From a bacterium (GTDB lineage: Bacteria; Planctomycetota; UBA1135; GCA-002686595): 46,877 bases of DNA. The DNA lies in contig JAAELL010000411.1 in NCBI GenBank assembly GCA_024226735.1, positions 1-46,877 of the forward strand, written 5' to 3'. The position numbers and the translations under genes are program-made. A model generated the notes under the pieces. It searched no databases. It was not told the DNA's origin and saw only the letters and a list, made by a program, of their open reading frames with translations. Every line of letters begins with the position of its first letter. The first letter of the stretch is position 1. Of this stretch, positions 1-8,475 are shown one piece after another.

Positions 1-139
1 CATTTTGGTCGGCCCGTACCCGCCCGCTGCTGCGTTGTGCCTCCTCCGAGACTTGCAGCGAAGTCGCGTCGTCGCTGCGCCTTGCAGCGAACGCGTACGC
101 ACCGACCAAAATGCCGCACAAGAGTGACTCACACCACTA
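1..139. repeat. Foldback (inverted-repeat) element E1, left end cut by window start
   Basis: Bases 1-12 (cattttggtcgg) are the exact reverse complement of 102-113, so the two sides pair. The right arm runs on to the end motif CACTA at 135-139, followed by gc. The outer part of the right arm (114-139) has no partner here because the matching left arm lies before base 1. The same end motif closes the elements at 19891-20055 and 43016-43197. The reverse complement of its right end begins TAGTGGTGTGA, as does the left end of the 43016 copy. The middle holds a direct repeat, cttgcagcgaa, at 53-63 and 81-91, rather than the core shared by the other two copies. Confidence 0.7.
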
Positions 140-141
140 GC

Positions 142-1572
142 ATGCTCGCGCTCCTGGCCGCGTGCCTCCTTGCCGCGCAAGAACCGGCGCCGCGGCCCAA
201 CGTCCTCTTCCTGTTCGCCGACGACCAGCGGCCCGACGCCGTCGGGGCGTTCGGCAACGAGCACATCGAGACGCCGAATCTCGATGCGCTCGCCGGCCGC
301 GGCTTCCGCTTCGCGCGCAACTACTGCATGGGCTCGATCCACGGCGCCGTGTGCCAGCCGAGCCGCGCGATGCTGATGACCGGGCGCAGCCTGTACCGCG
401 TGTCGATGCAGCTGAAGGACGAGACGACGCTGCCCGAGCTCTTGGGCACGAACGGCTACGTCACGTTCGGCACCGGCAAGTGGCACAACGGCGGCCCCTC
501 GTTCCTGCGCAGCTTCCAGCGCGGCACGAACGTGATGCTCGGCGGGATGTCCGACCACACGGCCGTGCCGGTCGTCGACGTGACGGACGACCACACGTTG
601 AGCGAGAAGCGCACGGGCGCGAAGTTCTCGAGCGAGCTCTTCGCCGATTCGGCGATCGAGTTCATCGAGGGACACGAGGGCGAGCAGCCGTTCTTCTGCT
701 ACGTCGCCTTCACCGCCCCCCACGACCCGCGCCAGCCGCCCGAGCGCCTGCGCGAGCACTACTACGCGAACCGCCCGCCGCTCCCCGCGAATTTCCTACC
801 CCAGCATCCGTTCCACAACGGCCGGATGGTGGGCCGCGACGAGAAGCTCGCCGGCTGGCCGCGCACCGAGGCCGTGATCTCCGATCAGCTCGCCGAGTAC
901 TACGGGCTGATCACGCACATGGACGAGCAGATCGGTCGCGTCCTCGCCGCGCTCGAGACGAGCGGGCATGCGGACAACACGATCGTCGTCTACGCCGCCG
1001 ACCACGGGCTCGCGATGGGCAGCCACGGCCTGCTCGGCAAGCAGAGCGTCTACGAGCACTCGATGGGCTGCCCGCTCGTCTTCGCGGGACCCGGCGTCCC
1101 GGGTGGGAAGAGCGCGGCGCTGACCTACCTCTTCGACATCTTCCCGACCCTGTGCGAGCTGATCGGCGTCGAGCCGCCCGCCGGCGTCGAAGGACAGAGC
1201 CTCGTGCCCGTGTGGAGGGGTGAGCACCCGGGCGTGCGCGACACCCTGTTCCTCACCTACGAGAACCTGATGCGCGCGGTGCGCGACGACCGCTACAAGC
1301 TGATCCGCTACCCGCGCATCGACCACACTCAGCTCTTCGACCTCGAGCGCGATCCGGCGGAGATGCACGACCTCGCGCGCGAGCCCGAGCACGCCGAACG
1401 CGTGGAGAGCATGATGGCGCTCCTGCGCACGTGGCAGGAGCGCACGAACGACCCGCACCCGCTCGAGATCGACGAGCCCGAGTCGATGGAGATCGATCTG
1501 TCCGGCCGCGCGCGCAAGCCCGACCGCTGGCAGCCCGAGTGGATCGTGAAGAAGTACTTCGGGAACGACTGA
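142..1572 (+). CDS. Secreted sulfatase (arylsulfatase A-like)
   Basis: Hydrolyses sulfate esters; in planctomycetes such enzymes usually act on sulfated polysaccharides, but the substrate cannot be told here. The 476-residue product begins with a short hydrophobic export signal (MLALLAACLLAAQ). It then shows the alkaline-phosphatase-fold metal site (LFADDQ), the formylglycine motif C-Q-P-S-R inside AVCQPSRAMLMTGR, the GTGKWH lysine region, and the second metal site AADHG. Length is normal for the family. I chose the ATG at 142 because the signal peptide starts there; the longer open frame back to 37 lies inside the foldback repeat. The start is only two bases after the repeat's CACTA end, so the element probably shapes the 5' leader. 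The maturation-type cysteine suggests an anaerobic sulfatase-maturing enzyme or FGE elsewhere. Confidence 0.93.
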   Translation: MLALLAACLLAAQEPAPRPNVLFLFADDQRPDAVGAFGNEHIETPNLDALAGRGFRFARNYCMGSIHGAVCQPSRAMLMTGRSLYRVSMQLKDETTLPELLGTNGYVTFGTGKWHNGGPSFLRSFQRGTNVMLGGMSDHTAVPVVDVTDDHTLSEKRTGAKFSSELFADSAIEFIEGHEGEQPFFCYVAFTAPHDPRQPPERLREHYYANRPPLPANFLPQHPFHNGRMVGRDEKLAGWPRTEAVISDQLAEYYGLITHMDEQIGRVLAALETSGHADNTIVVYAADHGLAMGSHGLLGKQSVYEHSMGCPLVFAGPGVPGGKSAALTYLFDIFPTLCELIGVEPPAGVEGQSLVPVWRGEHPGVRDTLFLTYENLMRAVRDDRYKLIRYPRIDHTQLFDLERDPAEMHDLAREPEHAERVESMMALLRTWQERTNDPHPLEIDEPESMEIDLSGRARKPDRWQPEWIVKKYFGND

Positions 1573-1600
1573 CGGGCTGCCCTGATCGCCGGCCGCGCGA

Positions 1601-1634
1601 CGTGCAGCCGGCCCTATACTGGGCCGGCTGCACG
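1601..1634. promoter_or_regulatory. Perfect 14-bp hairpin with TATACT loop
   Basis: Arms 1601-1614 and 1621-1634 are exact reverse complements, and the 6-nt loop is TATACT, a good -10 hexamer. It lies 38 bases before the ATG at 1673 and 28 bases after the sulfatase stop. It could be a terminator without a U-tract, a promoter with its -10 in the loop, or both. A similar AGCCGG-x-CTATACT string precedes the gene at 24326. No convincing -35 is visible. Confidence 0.5.
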
Positions 1635-1672
1635 ATGTCCTACCTCGCTCGACTCGCACCTTGGACCGTCCG

Positions 1673-3889
1673 ATGAAGTTGGCACACTGGATCGGCGCGC
1701 TCCTCGTGGTCGGAGTCGTCCTCTTCCTCCTGCGTCCGACCGCGGACCCTGATCTCGCCGCGGCGGAGCACCCGAGCAGCACGGCCGCCGCGGCTCCGCG
1801 TGCCCCGGACGAAGGGCTCGAGCTCGCGTCCGCGGACGAGAACCGCGAGTCGGTCGCGAGCGTTCCGGAGGGTCCATCCACCGACGCCCCTGAACCGGTC
1901 GCCACGGACAAGCAGCAGCCCGAGACCCTGCTCGTCGTGCGCGTCATCAACCAACACCGCTCCCCACTGCCGAACGTGCCGGTGACGGTCATCGCGCAGT
2001 CGACCAAGTCGTGGACCACCAACGAAACCGAGGCTGCGCGCGGCGGCCTCGGCGATCAGCTGCGCACCGACGACAGCGGCGAGGTGACGGTCGAGGTGCC
2101 GGCCGCGACCGCGCTGATGATCTTCGTTTCGTCCAGCGAGAAGTACTACCGCGTCGAGAACAAGCCGTTTCCGGGGGTCGCGCGCGGCGAGGTCGCGCGA
2201 CTCGAGATCATCGCGACCGCGCTCGAGGGGCGGTTCTTCGGGCGCGTCGTGGCGGCCGAGGATGGAAGTCCGCTCGCCGGCGTCGAGGTGCGCGCGCGCG
2301 CGCCGCAGGGTATGAGCTTCGGGCGCAAGCCGAAACCACTCTGGGTCCGCGGCTCCGACCCGACGACGACGACGAATGGCACCGGGCTCTTCGAGCTCAG
2401 CCTGGAGGAATGGGGCGACGGTTCAGCGATCGCCGCGTCCAAGGAGCGAGCAGCGGTGATCTTCGGCGTCGTCGAGTCGTTCTCGAGCCCGGAGACACCG
2501 AAGGTCATCCGACTCTCGCGCGCCGCACGCTTGACCGGACGCGTCGACGGACTGCGGGCGAGCCCGATCCCGACTTGGGTCCGCCTCTCCTGTTCGCGCT
2601 ACCACCTCAACGTCGACGACACGTTGCCCTTCCTGGGCGGGACCGATGCACTGTGGTCCGGACTGATCTCCGATAGCGGAACGTTCACGGTCGACGGAAT
2701 CCCGGCGCACACGCCACTGACGGCGTACGTCGGGCAGCAGCACGCGGTGTTCCTGCGCCAGCCGGCGCCGTTGACCTTCAAGCCCGGCGAGACGCGCACC
2801 GTCCAGTGGAAGATCGGGTCCGGCGCGACCGTCCGCATAGAAGTCGTCGACGACTCGGGCACGGCCCAGGAGCGCGTCGAGGTGCGCCTGTTCGCAGGCA
2901 GCGATCTCTACGGCAACTGGATCGAAGAGTACGACGACGCCGCCCGACGTGTGGCGACCGACGCGAGCGGTAGAGCGACGATCGACGACGTGATGCCCGG
3001 CGAATGGGCGCTCGGGCCGGCACCGGTGTCGGGACTCGCGCCCGTCGCCACGCGGTTCACGGTCACCCCCGAGATGCGCGAGCTCGACGTGACGCTGCGC
3101 GTCCACGGCGGAATCCAGATCCGCGGCCGCGTCATCGGCCCCGGCGGCGAGAGCGTCAAGCGCGCGAACGTCAGCGCATCGCTGGCCGACGGTCAGCTGC
3201 ACATCAACGAGAACATCGAGCGCGACGGCACCTTCACCCTGGGACCGCTGCCGCCGGGGAAGTTCCGGCTCACCGCGAACGCGTACGGCGCCAAGACCTG
3301 GCGGGCATCGGAGCCCCTCGACGTGGAGGCAGGCACCGAGGGCGTCGAGCTGCGGCTGCAGCTCGGAGGTAGCGTGACCGTGAGGCTCGTCGACCCCGCG
3401 ACGGGCGCCGCGCTGGCGGGCTCGGCCTCGATCCATTCCGTCGGCGGCAAGGGGTACCGGAGCGTGCACGCTGGCAACTCGACGGAGTTCGTCCTCGGCG
3501 GGCTGGCGACCGGCTTGTACCACGTCATCGGTACGTCCAAGGACGGACGCATCGGCGCGCTACGCGACATCCAGATCACCGAAGGTCACGAACTGGGCCC
3601 CTTCGACGTGCACGTCGAGCGCGCCGGCAGCGTGCGCGTCTTGTACACCGGACCTGCCGAGTACGCGAGCTACACGCTCGAGCAGAGCGGCGTGAAGTTC
3701 GGGATGGAGGGAGTCCGCAGCGGAACCAGCGAATCGACGGCTTCTCCCGCTGGAAGCGTGACCGTCCACCTCGACGTACGGCCAGGCACGACCGACGCGA
3801 ACGGCGAACCGACGAAGATCCAGCGCAGCCAGACCGTGGTCGTCGCCGCCGGTAGCGAGACCATCGTCGAGTTCGAAATCGAGGAATGA
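1673..3889 (+). CDS. Membrane-anchored protein with carboxypeptidase-regulatory-like domains
   Basis: Function unknown; probably an extracytoplasmic structural or adhesion protein. The 738-residue product starts with a single hydrophobic segment (residues 5-18, HWIGALLVVGVVLF), then a Pro/Ala/Glu-rich linker to about residue 90. A long series of beta-sandwich units follows, with the typical carboxypeptidase-D regulatory pattern, for example GRVVAAEDGSPLAGVEVRA near 190 and GRVIGPGGESVKRANVSAS near 490, each followed by a GxFxLxxLPPGxF-type strand (FTLGPLPPGKFRLTA). There is no peptidase motif, so this is a stack of accessory domains only. I preferred ATG 1673 to the upstream TTG at 1661. The hairpin at 1601-1634 separates it from the sulfatase, so it is likely an independent unit. 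Family-level call only. Confidence 0.8.
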   Translation: MKLAHWIGALLVVGVVLFLLRPTADPDLAAAEHPSSTAAAAPRAPDEGLELASADENRESVASVPEGPSTDAPEPVATDKQQPETLLVVRVINQHRSPLPNVPVTVIAQSTKSWTTNETEAARGGLGDQLRTDDSGEVTVEVPAATALMIFVSSSEKYYRVENKPFPGVARGEVARLEIIATALEGRFFGRVVAAEDGSPLAGVEVRARAPQGMSFGRKPKPLWVRGSDPTTTTNGTGLFELSLEEWGDGSAIAASKERAAVIFGVVESFSSPETPKVIRLSRAARLTGRVDGLRASPIPTWVRLSCSRYHLNVDDTLPFLGGTDALWSGLISDSGTFTVDGIPAHTPLTAYVGQQHAVFLRQPAPLTFKPGETRTVQWKIGSGATVRIEVVDDSGTAQERVEVRLFAGSDLYGNWIEEYDDAARRVATDASGRATIDDVMPGEWALGPAPVSGLAPVATRFTVTPEMRELDVTLRVHGGIQIRGRVIGPGGESVKRANVSASLADGQLHINENIERDGTFTLGPLPPGKFRLTANAYGAKTWRASEPLDVEAGTEGVELRLQLGGSVTVRLVDPATGAALAGSASIHSVGGKGYRSVHAGNSTEFVLGGLATGLYHVIGTSKDGRIGALRDIQITEGHELGPFDVHVERAGSVRVLYTGPAEYASYTLEQSGVKFGMEGVRSGTSESTASPAGSVTVHLDVRPGTTDANGEPTKIQRSQTVVVAAGSETIVEFEIEE

Positions 3890-3893
3890 GCCG

Positions 3894-4097
3894 TCAGCCG
3901 GCGGTTCCGCTGAAGACGATGCTGGCCAGCACGGCCGTGCCGAGGCTTCCCCGCACGAGCCCCAAGACGGCGGCGTCGAGGCTCGCGGCTCCCGCAGCGA
4001 GGGACAAGAGCGCGATGCAGGTCAAGCTCGAGAGTAGCCAGCAGACGAGGGCGCCGCGCTGCGATCGCTTGGTCGTCGGGTCGAGGAGCGTCCGCAT
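3894..4097 (-). CDS. Small two-helix membrane protein
   Basis: A 67-residue reading frame (MRTLLDPTTKRSQRGALVCW...) with two hydrophobic segments, roughly residues 16-33 and 38-62, and a basic N-terminus. It runs convergent to the 1673-3889 gene with a 4-base gap and divergent from the gene at 4125. Its upstream region holds TACAAT on the minus strand at a sensible distance from the ATG, consistent with a -10 box. No family recognised. The hydrophobic pattern and the fit between neighbours support coding, but it is short and could be spurious. Confidence 0.5.
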   Translation of the reverse strand: MRTLLDPTTKRSQRGALVCWLLSSLTCIALLSLAAGAASLDAAVLGLVRGSLGTAVLASIVFSGTAG

Positions 4098-4124
4098 GCG
4101 CTCAATTGTAGCTACGCTGTCGCG

Positions 4125-5201
4125 ATGAGCTGGATTCCCTTGGCAGTCGCCCTCGCCTCCCTGCCCGCCGACGGCCTGTACGGCGCCGCGACGCAGCTTC
4201 CCGAGCACACCTTCGTCGACGTCGACGGTACGCGCTACGGCGCCGAGCCCGACGAGCACGGACCGATCGGCGGAGGGCCGGGCTACACGGCGCGACCGCC
4301 CGGAAAGCACCACGTCGCGAGCACCGTCGACGCGCTGATCGAGGCACTCGCCAAGGCTCGGCCCGGCGAGACCGTCTTCGTGCCGGGCGACGCGGCCATC
4401 GACTGCACGGCACGCGTCCTGATCGACGGACTCGTGCTCGAGCTCCCCGGCGGCGTCACGCTAGCCAGCGACAGAGGCGCGGGCGGCTCGAGGGGAGCCC
4501 TGCTCTTCTCCGACGTCTTGGCTACCCGCCCGCTTCTGCGCGTCACCGGCCCCGGCGCGCGCGTCAGCGGCTTGCGCCTACGCGGCCCCGACCCCGAGCG
4601 CCGGCTCGACCACCACCGTCGCTCGTTCCGGGGCGGCCGCGGCAGCGACCACTACTACCAGCTGCCGACGTCCGACGGCATCGAGTGCACGCACGACGGA
4701 CTCGAGGTCGACAACTGCGAGCTCGCCGGTTGGAGCCACGCCGCGATCTTCCTGCGCAAGGGCACGGGACACCGCATCCACCACTGCTTCATCCACCACA
4801 ACCAGCGCCAAGGGCTCGGCTACGGCGTGTGCCACGACGTCGCCGAATCGACGATCGAGCACAACCTGTTCGACTGGAACCGCCACTCGATCGCCGGAAC
4901 GGGGAGACCCGGATCGGGCTACGCGGCGCGACACAACGTCGAACGCGGTGCGTCGCTGAGCCACATGTTCGACATGCACGGCGGCCGGGACCGCAAGGAC
5001 GGCACGAACGTCGCCGGTACGTGGATGATCGTCGAACGGAACGCGTTCCTGTGCCCGAAGGTCGCGCTGAAGGTGCGCGGTGTACCGGAGAAGCGCGTCT
5101 GGGTGGAGGGCAACTGGTTCCTGAAGCCGCCGGGCGTCGTCGCGGAGGAGCGGACCGAGCTGGGCGAGAATGCGTACGGTCGTACCGCAGTGGTACGCTG
5201 A
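4125..5201 (+). CDS. Right-handed parallel beta-helix (pectate-lyase-like) protein
   Basis: Probably an exported carbohydrate-binding or polysaccharide-cleaving protein. The 358-residue product has a weak N-terminal signal (MSWIPLAVALASLPADG), followed by the NosD/pectate-lyase layout: TVDALIEALAKARPGETVFV, an early-coil segment, then repeated coils rich in N and H such as VDNCELAGWSHAAIFL, IHHCFIHHNQRQGLGYG and IEHNLFDWNRHSIAGTG. Such coils usually stack as beta-strands with asparagine ladders. A late His-rich stretch (SLSHMFDMHGG) could form a metal or catalytic site. The classical pectate-lyase Arg is not evident, so the activity is unproven. It sits alone, divergent from the small membrane gene and convergent with a broken gene, one base away. 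Confidence 0.8.
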   Translation: MSWIPLAVALASLPADGLYGAATQLPEHTFVDVDGTRYGAEPDEHGPIGGGPGYTARPPGKHHVASTVDALIEALAKARPGETVFVPGDAAIDCTARVLIDGLVLELPGGVTLASDRGAGGSRGALLFSDVLATRPLLRVTGPGARVSGLRLRGPDPERRLDHHRRSFRGGRGSDHYYQLPTSDGIECTHDGLEVDNCELAGWSHAAIFLRKGTGHRIHHCFIHHNQRQGLGYGVCHDVAESTIEHNLFDWNRHSIAGTGRPGSGYAARHNVERGASLSHMFDMHGGRDRKDGTNVAGTWMIVERNAFLCPKVALKVRGVPEKRVWVEGNWFLKPPGVVAEERTELGENAYGRTAVVR

Positions 5202-5202
5202 G

Positions 5203-5787
5203 TCAGATGCAGAACACGACCGCGATCCCATCCGTCGTGTTCGAGGTCGTCCCCGGGTTCTGATCCCGATACGAGAGCTGGAAGTTCCAGACGTCCCCCG
5301 GCACGAACGTGGTCCCCTGCGGCAGCGCGTTCAAGTCCGGCTCGAACGTCACCGCCCCGTTCGCCCCTGCGTTCAAGACGTCGCCGGCAAACCGAACCTG
5401 CGGCGCCCCGAGGCAGAGGTTGCCCTGGGAAGCGAAACTGCAGGTCGCGGCTCGCGATCGGCATCGACTCGTCCGGGAACATCGACGTTCCGCCGGGCGG
5501 CCGATCGTCCAGCCGCCCGGCGGAACGTCGATCGGCTGAAAGACCTCGAAGCGATTGCCCGGCGCCGGGCCGCCGACGGTGCGGCTATTCGGAACCGGGT
5601 TCGAGCCCTGGTCGACGAGGAGCACGAGCGGCGTGCAAGGATCGAAGACCTCGCACTCGTCCGGCGCGCCATTGCCGTTGCAGTCGGCTACCGCTTGGAG
5701 AGGGATGCCGGTGCTGAGCGCGAGGCCCGTCGGCCTCAGCCCCCCCGGGCTCGTGTAGAAGACCGCGGCGCCGGATCCGTCCTGGGG
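5203..5787 (-). pseudogene. Broken secreted-protein gene (C-terminal WNFQ-x-YRD domain)
   Basis: The frame is open from an in-frame TAG (5788-5790) with no credible start, so the 5' end is missing. It reads ADCNGNGAPDECEVFDPC, then EVFQPIDVPPGGW. It then crosses a perfect 21-bp inverted repeat (5481-5532) that encodes a nonsense Arg/Cys-rich stretch. It recovers at SQGNLCLGAPQVRFAGDVLN and ends with FVPGDVWNFQLSYRDQNPG and TTDGIAVVFC. The ending matches the C-terminal domain of the intact protein at 24326-25258. A run of seven C/G at 5740-5746 is a second possible damage point. Best read as two fragments, or one gene rearranged by the palindrome; an intact function is unlikely. Confidence 0.75.
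5481..5532. repeat. Perfect 21-bp inverted repeat inside the broken gene
   Basis: Bases 5481-5501 and 5512-5532 are exact reverse complements, with a 10-nt spacer (cgatcgtcca). The right copy encodes, on the minus strand, the sensible segment IDVPPGG; the left copy is the same DNA flipped. This looks like a short inverted duplication rather than an evolved terminator. Confidence 0.9.
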
Positions 5788-6036
5788 CTAGCGAGGGGAG
5801 CAAGGAGCGCGAGTGAGAGGGTGGAGAGCACGGCGAACCTCGGGATCGGATAGGGAGCGAGCCCCCATCCTACCGGCCCCGAGAATCTCCACTTTCCCGC
5901 GTTCGCTCCACCGCCGCGTTCCGCTCCGGCCCCCCATGACCAGTCGCGCTGCACAACCCACTTAGCCGAAGGCCAGGGACATCGCCCCGGCTTCCGGTGG
6001 CGCGTCCCCACGGTTTCCATTCGCAAGTTTGCAGCC

Positions 6037-7785
6037 ATGACCAAGAAGAAGGAGCTGAAGCGCTCCAAGAAGACCGCCCGCGTGCGGCTTCAAGACTGGA
6101 TCGAGCGTGACCTCACGGCGCTCGCCAAGCGCGGCGAGCTGACGGACACGCACGGCCTCGAGCGCGAGCTCGGGCGCATCGAGACGATCGTCGACGGCGG
6201 ACGTTCGCCCGTCGTCGTCGGCGACTCGGGCGTCGGCAAGACCGCGCTGATCGAGATGCTCGCACGGCGCGCCGCCGGTGGCGATGGCCCGCGCAGCCTG
6301 CGCGAGAAGCGCATCGTCCAGCTCTCGCTGCAGAGCATCGCCCGCGGGGCGCAGGGCTGGCACGAGCTGCAGAAGCGCATCGACGAGCTCGCGCGCCTGC
6401 TCGCAGTCCAGCCCGACGTGGTGCCGTACGTGCGCGACCTGCACCTCGCCTGGAACCTCGACCTCGAGGGGGCGCTGGAGGCGCTCTGCTACCGCCTCGA
6501 CGGCATCCTCGTCGCCGAGGGTGAGGTGGGCCGCATCGATGCGATGTTCGACCACGAGCCGGGCCTCGAGCAGCACTTCACGATCGTTCGCATGAACGAG
6601 CCGCAGCACGAGCGCGCGCTCGGGATCGCGCGCGCGTGGACCGAGCGCACGGGCTCGCGCGTGACGGCCGAGGGTCTGCAGCTCGCGCTCGAGCTGGCCC
6701 ACCGCTACCTCGTCCGCGACCACCTGCCGCGCAAGGTCCTCGAGCCGCTCGCCGAACTCTCGGGACTGCACGGCCAGTCGGCGATCGAGCCACGGCACGT
6801 CGTCGAGCACTTCTGCGAGTCCTACGGGCTGCCGCGCGCCCTCATCGACCCCGAGCAGCCGCTCGACATCGACGCGCTCCGCGCGCGCTTCAAGGCGGCG
6901 CTGTTCGGGCAGGACGAAGGCATCGACGCGCTCGTCGACACCCTCGGCCTCGTCAAGGCGGGCCTCGCCGACCCGCGCCGGCTGTTCGGCGCGTTCCTCT
7001 TCGTCGGACCGACCGGCGTCGGCAAGACGCAGCTCGCGCGCCTCTTGGCGCAGGAGCTGTTCGGAGACACCGAGCGCCTCGTGCGCCTCAACATGGCCGA
7101 CTACCCCGACGACGACGACGCCGTCGCCCTCTTCGGCAACCCGTTCGCGCGACGCCGCACGGCGCAGCGCGGACTCCTGACCCAGCGTGTCCTGGGCCAC
7201 TGCTTCGGCGTGCTCCTGCTCGACGAGTTCGAGAAGGCCAGCGGCGAGGTCCATGACCGCTTCATGCAGCTTTTCGACGAGGGTGCATTCGTCAACGGAG
7301 CCGGCGAGTCCGTGTCGTGCCGTTCGATGATCGTGATCGCGACGTCGAACGCGGGCGCCCAGGTCTGGCCGCGCGCGGGCGTCGGCTACGGCACGAGCCG
7401 CAACCGGCGCGAGGTCGACGCCGAGCTGACGGCCGAGCTGCGCCGCCACTTCCGCGCCGAGCTCCTGAACCGCTTCGACCGCGTCGTTCCGTTCGCGCCG
7501 CTCTCATTCTGCGACGTGCGCGCGATCCTGCGCGCCGAGCTGCGCGGCCTCGGCCGCCGCGCCGGCTGCGCGCGGCGCGAGCTGACGCTCGAGCCGACGG
7601 CGGCGCTCGTCGATTGGCTCGCGCGCGAGGGCTACGACCCCGAGCTCGGGGCGCGCCCCTTGCGCCGCGCCCTGGAACGACACGTCTCCACGGCGCTCGC
7701 ACGGTTCCTCGTTCGCGAGGCCCCCGCCCTCGGGGCGCGCCTCATCGTGGACTTCGAGGACGGCGCCGTGCGTGTCCGCGCCTGA
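6037..7785 (+). CDS. ClpA/ClpB-like tandem AAA+ ATPase with degenerate first module
   Basis: A 582-residue double-AAA+ protein, shorter than ClpA or ClpB, with neither the Clp N-domain nor the ClpB middle coiled coil. Module 1 has Walker A GDSGVGKT (62-69), but where Walker B should be it reads VVPYVRDLHLAW (128-139), with Leu in place of the catalytic Glu. Module 2 has Walker A GPTGVGKT (324-331), Walker B LLLDEFEKA (393-401), sensor VIATSNAG and the arginine-finger region RAELLNRFDRVVPF, plus the C-terminal small domain. The usual GYVG aromatic pore loop is replaced by LFGNPFARRRTAQRG (365-379). So it probably hydrolyses ATP in module 2 only and may remodel complexes instead of threading substrates to ClpP. 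No partner protease or adaptor is next to it. The ATG at 6037 lacks a clear SD. Confidence 0.85.
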   Translation: MTKKKELKRSKKTARVRLQDWIERDLTALAKRGELTDTHGLERELGRIETIVDGGRSPVVVGDSGVGKTALIEMLARRAAGGDGPRSLREKRIVQLSLQSIARGAQGWHELQKRIDELARLLAVQPDVVPYVRDLHLAWNLDLEGALEALCYRLDGILVAEGEVGRIDAMFDHEPGLEQHFTIVRMNEPQHERALGIARAWTERTGSRVTAEGLQLALELAHRYLVRDHLPRKVLEPLAELSGLHGQSAIEPRHVVEHFCESYGLPRALIDPEQPLDIDALRARFKAALFGQDEGIDALVDTLGLVKAGLADPRRLFGAFLFVGPTGVGKTQLARLLAQELFGDTERLVRLNMADYPDDDDAVALFGNPFARRRTAQRGLLTQRVLGHCFGVLLLDEFEKASGEVHDRFMQLFDEGAFVNGAGESVSCRSMIVIATSNAGAQVWPRAGVGYGTSRNRREVDAELTAELRRHFRAELLNRFDRVVPFAPLSFCDVRAILRAELRGLGRRAGCARRELTLEPTAALVDWLAREGYDPELGARPLRRALERHVSTALARFLVREAPALGARLIVDFEDGAVRVRA

Positions 7786-7900
7786 CGCAGGGAACCAGGA
7801 ATCCGAAGAAACGCGGGGTGGGCCCGGAGCGGCCTGCGTTGGGACGGTGGAGCCACGCTCCCCGTTTTCGAGCCCAGCTGGCCTCTGCGCCCACCCCACC

Positions 7901-8475
7901 ATGAATCGAACTCCCTTCGTTCTTGCGTCCATCCTCTCTCTCGCCCCCCTCGTCCAGGCCCAGCTACCCACCGTCGTCCTCTCGGCCGGGGACACGACGC
8001 CGAGCGGCGCCGTGATCGACTCCATCGTCGAGTACGACGTCGACTCGAGCGGACGCTGGGTCGCCGACATCGACGTCGACCCCAGTCCGGGCACCGACCA
8101 TGCCTTGATCAGCAGCGACGGCGGTGAGCTCATCGAAGGTGGGCCCGTGCCCGGCATGCCCGGAGCGACCGTCAGCAGCGTCAGCCGGATCCGCCGCGAC
8201 GGCCAGGGCAATGTCTACTGCTCGATTCGAGTGGTGCCCCCCAGCGGCGTCGGGACGGTCCGCGTCATCCACCGCAACTTCGCGGCACCCCTGATCTCCG
8301 ACGATGACCTCCTCGTCGGTCCCGACTTCGGCCCGAACGCTCAGCTCTGGGTCGTCGCCAACATCGAGGTCAACGAAGGCGGCGACCTGATCGCGATCGG
8401 TGACGTCCGCGACACGTCGCACACTCCGTTCGTCTACGACGCGGTCGTCCTGTTCGACCTCGCCGAGGGAGTACA
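7901..8475 (+). pseudogene. Truncated secreted protein
   Basis: Starts with a clear signal peptide (MNRTPFVLASILSLAPLVQA), followed by about 165 residues of beta-rich sequence in repeating blocks (TVVLSAGDTTPSGAVIDSIV, LWVVANIEVNEGG). The layout is common in planctomycete surface proteins of unknown function. Sense ends near FVYDAVVLFDLAEG (about 8470). Beyond that the frame runs antisense through a kinase remnant to a stop at 8594-8596 and yields a His/Arg-rich nonsense tail. So the 3' part of the gene has been lost at the junction. If translated it would be a 231-residue chimera. The call of truncation rests on the abrupt change in composition and on the antisense kinase reading. Confidence 0.65.
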
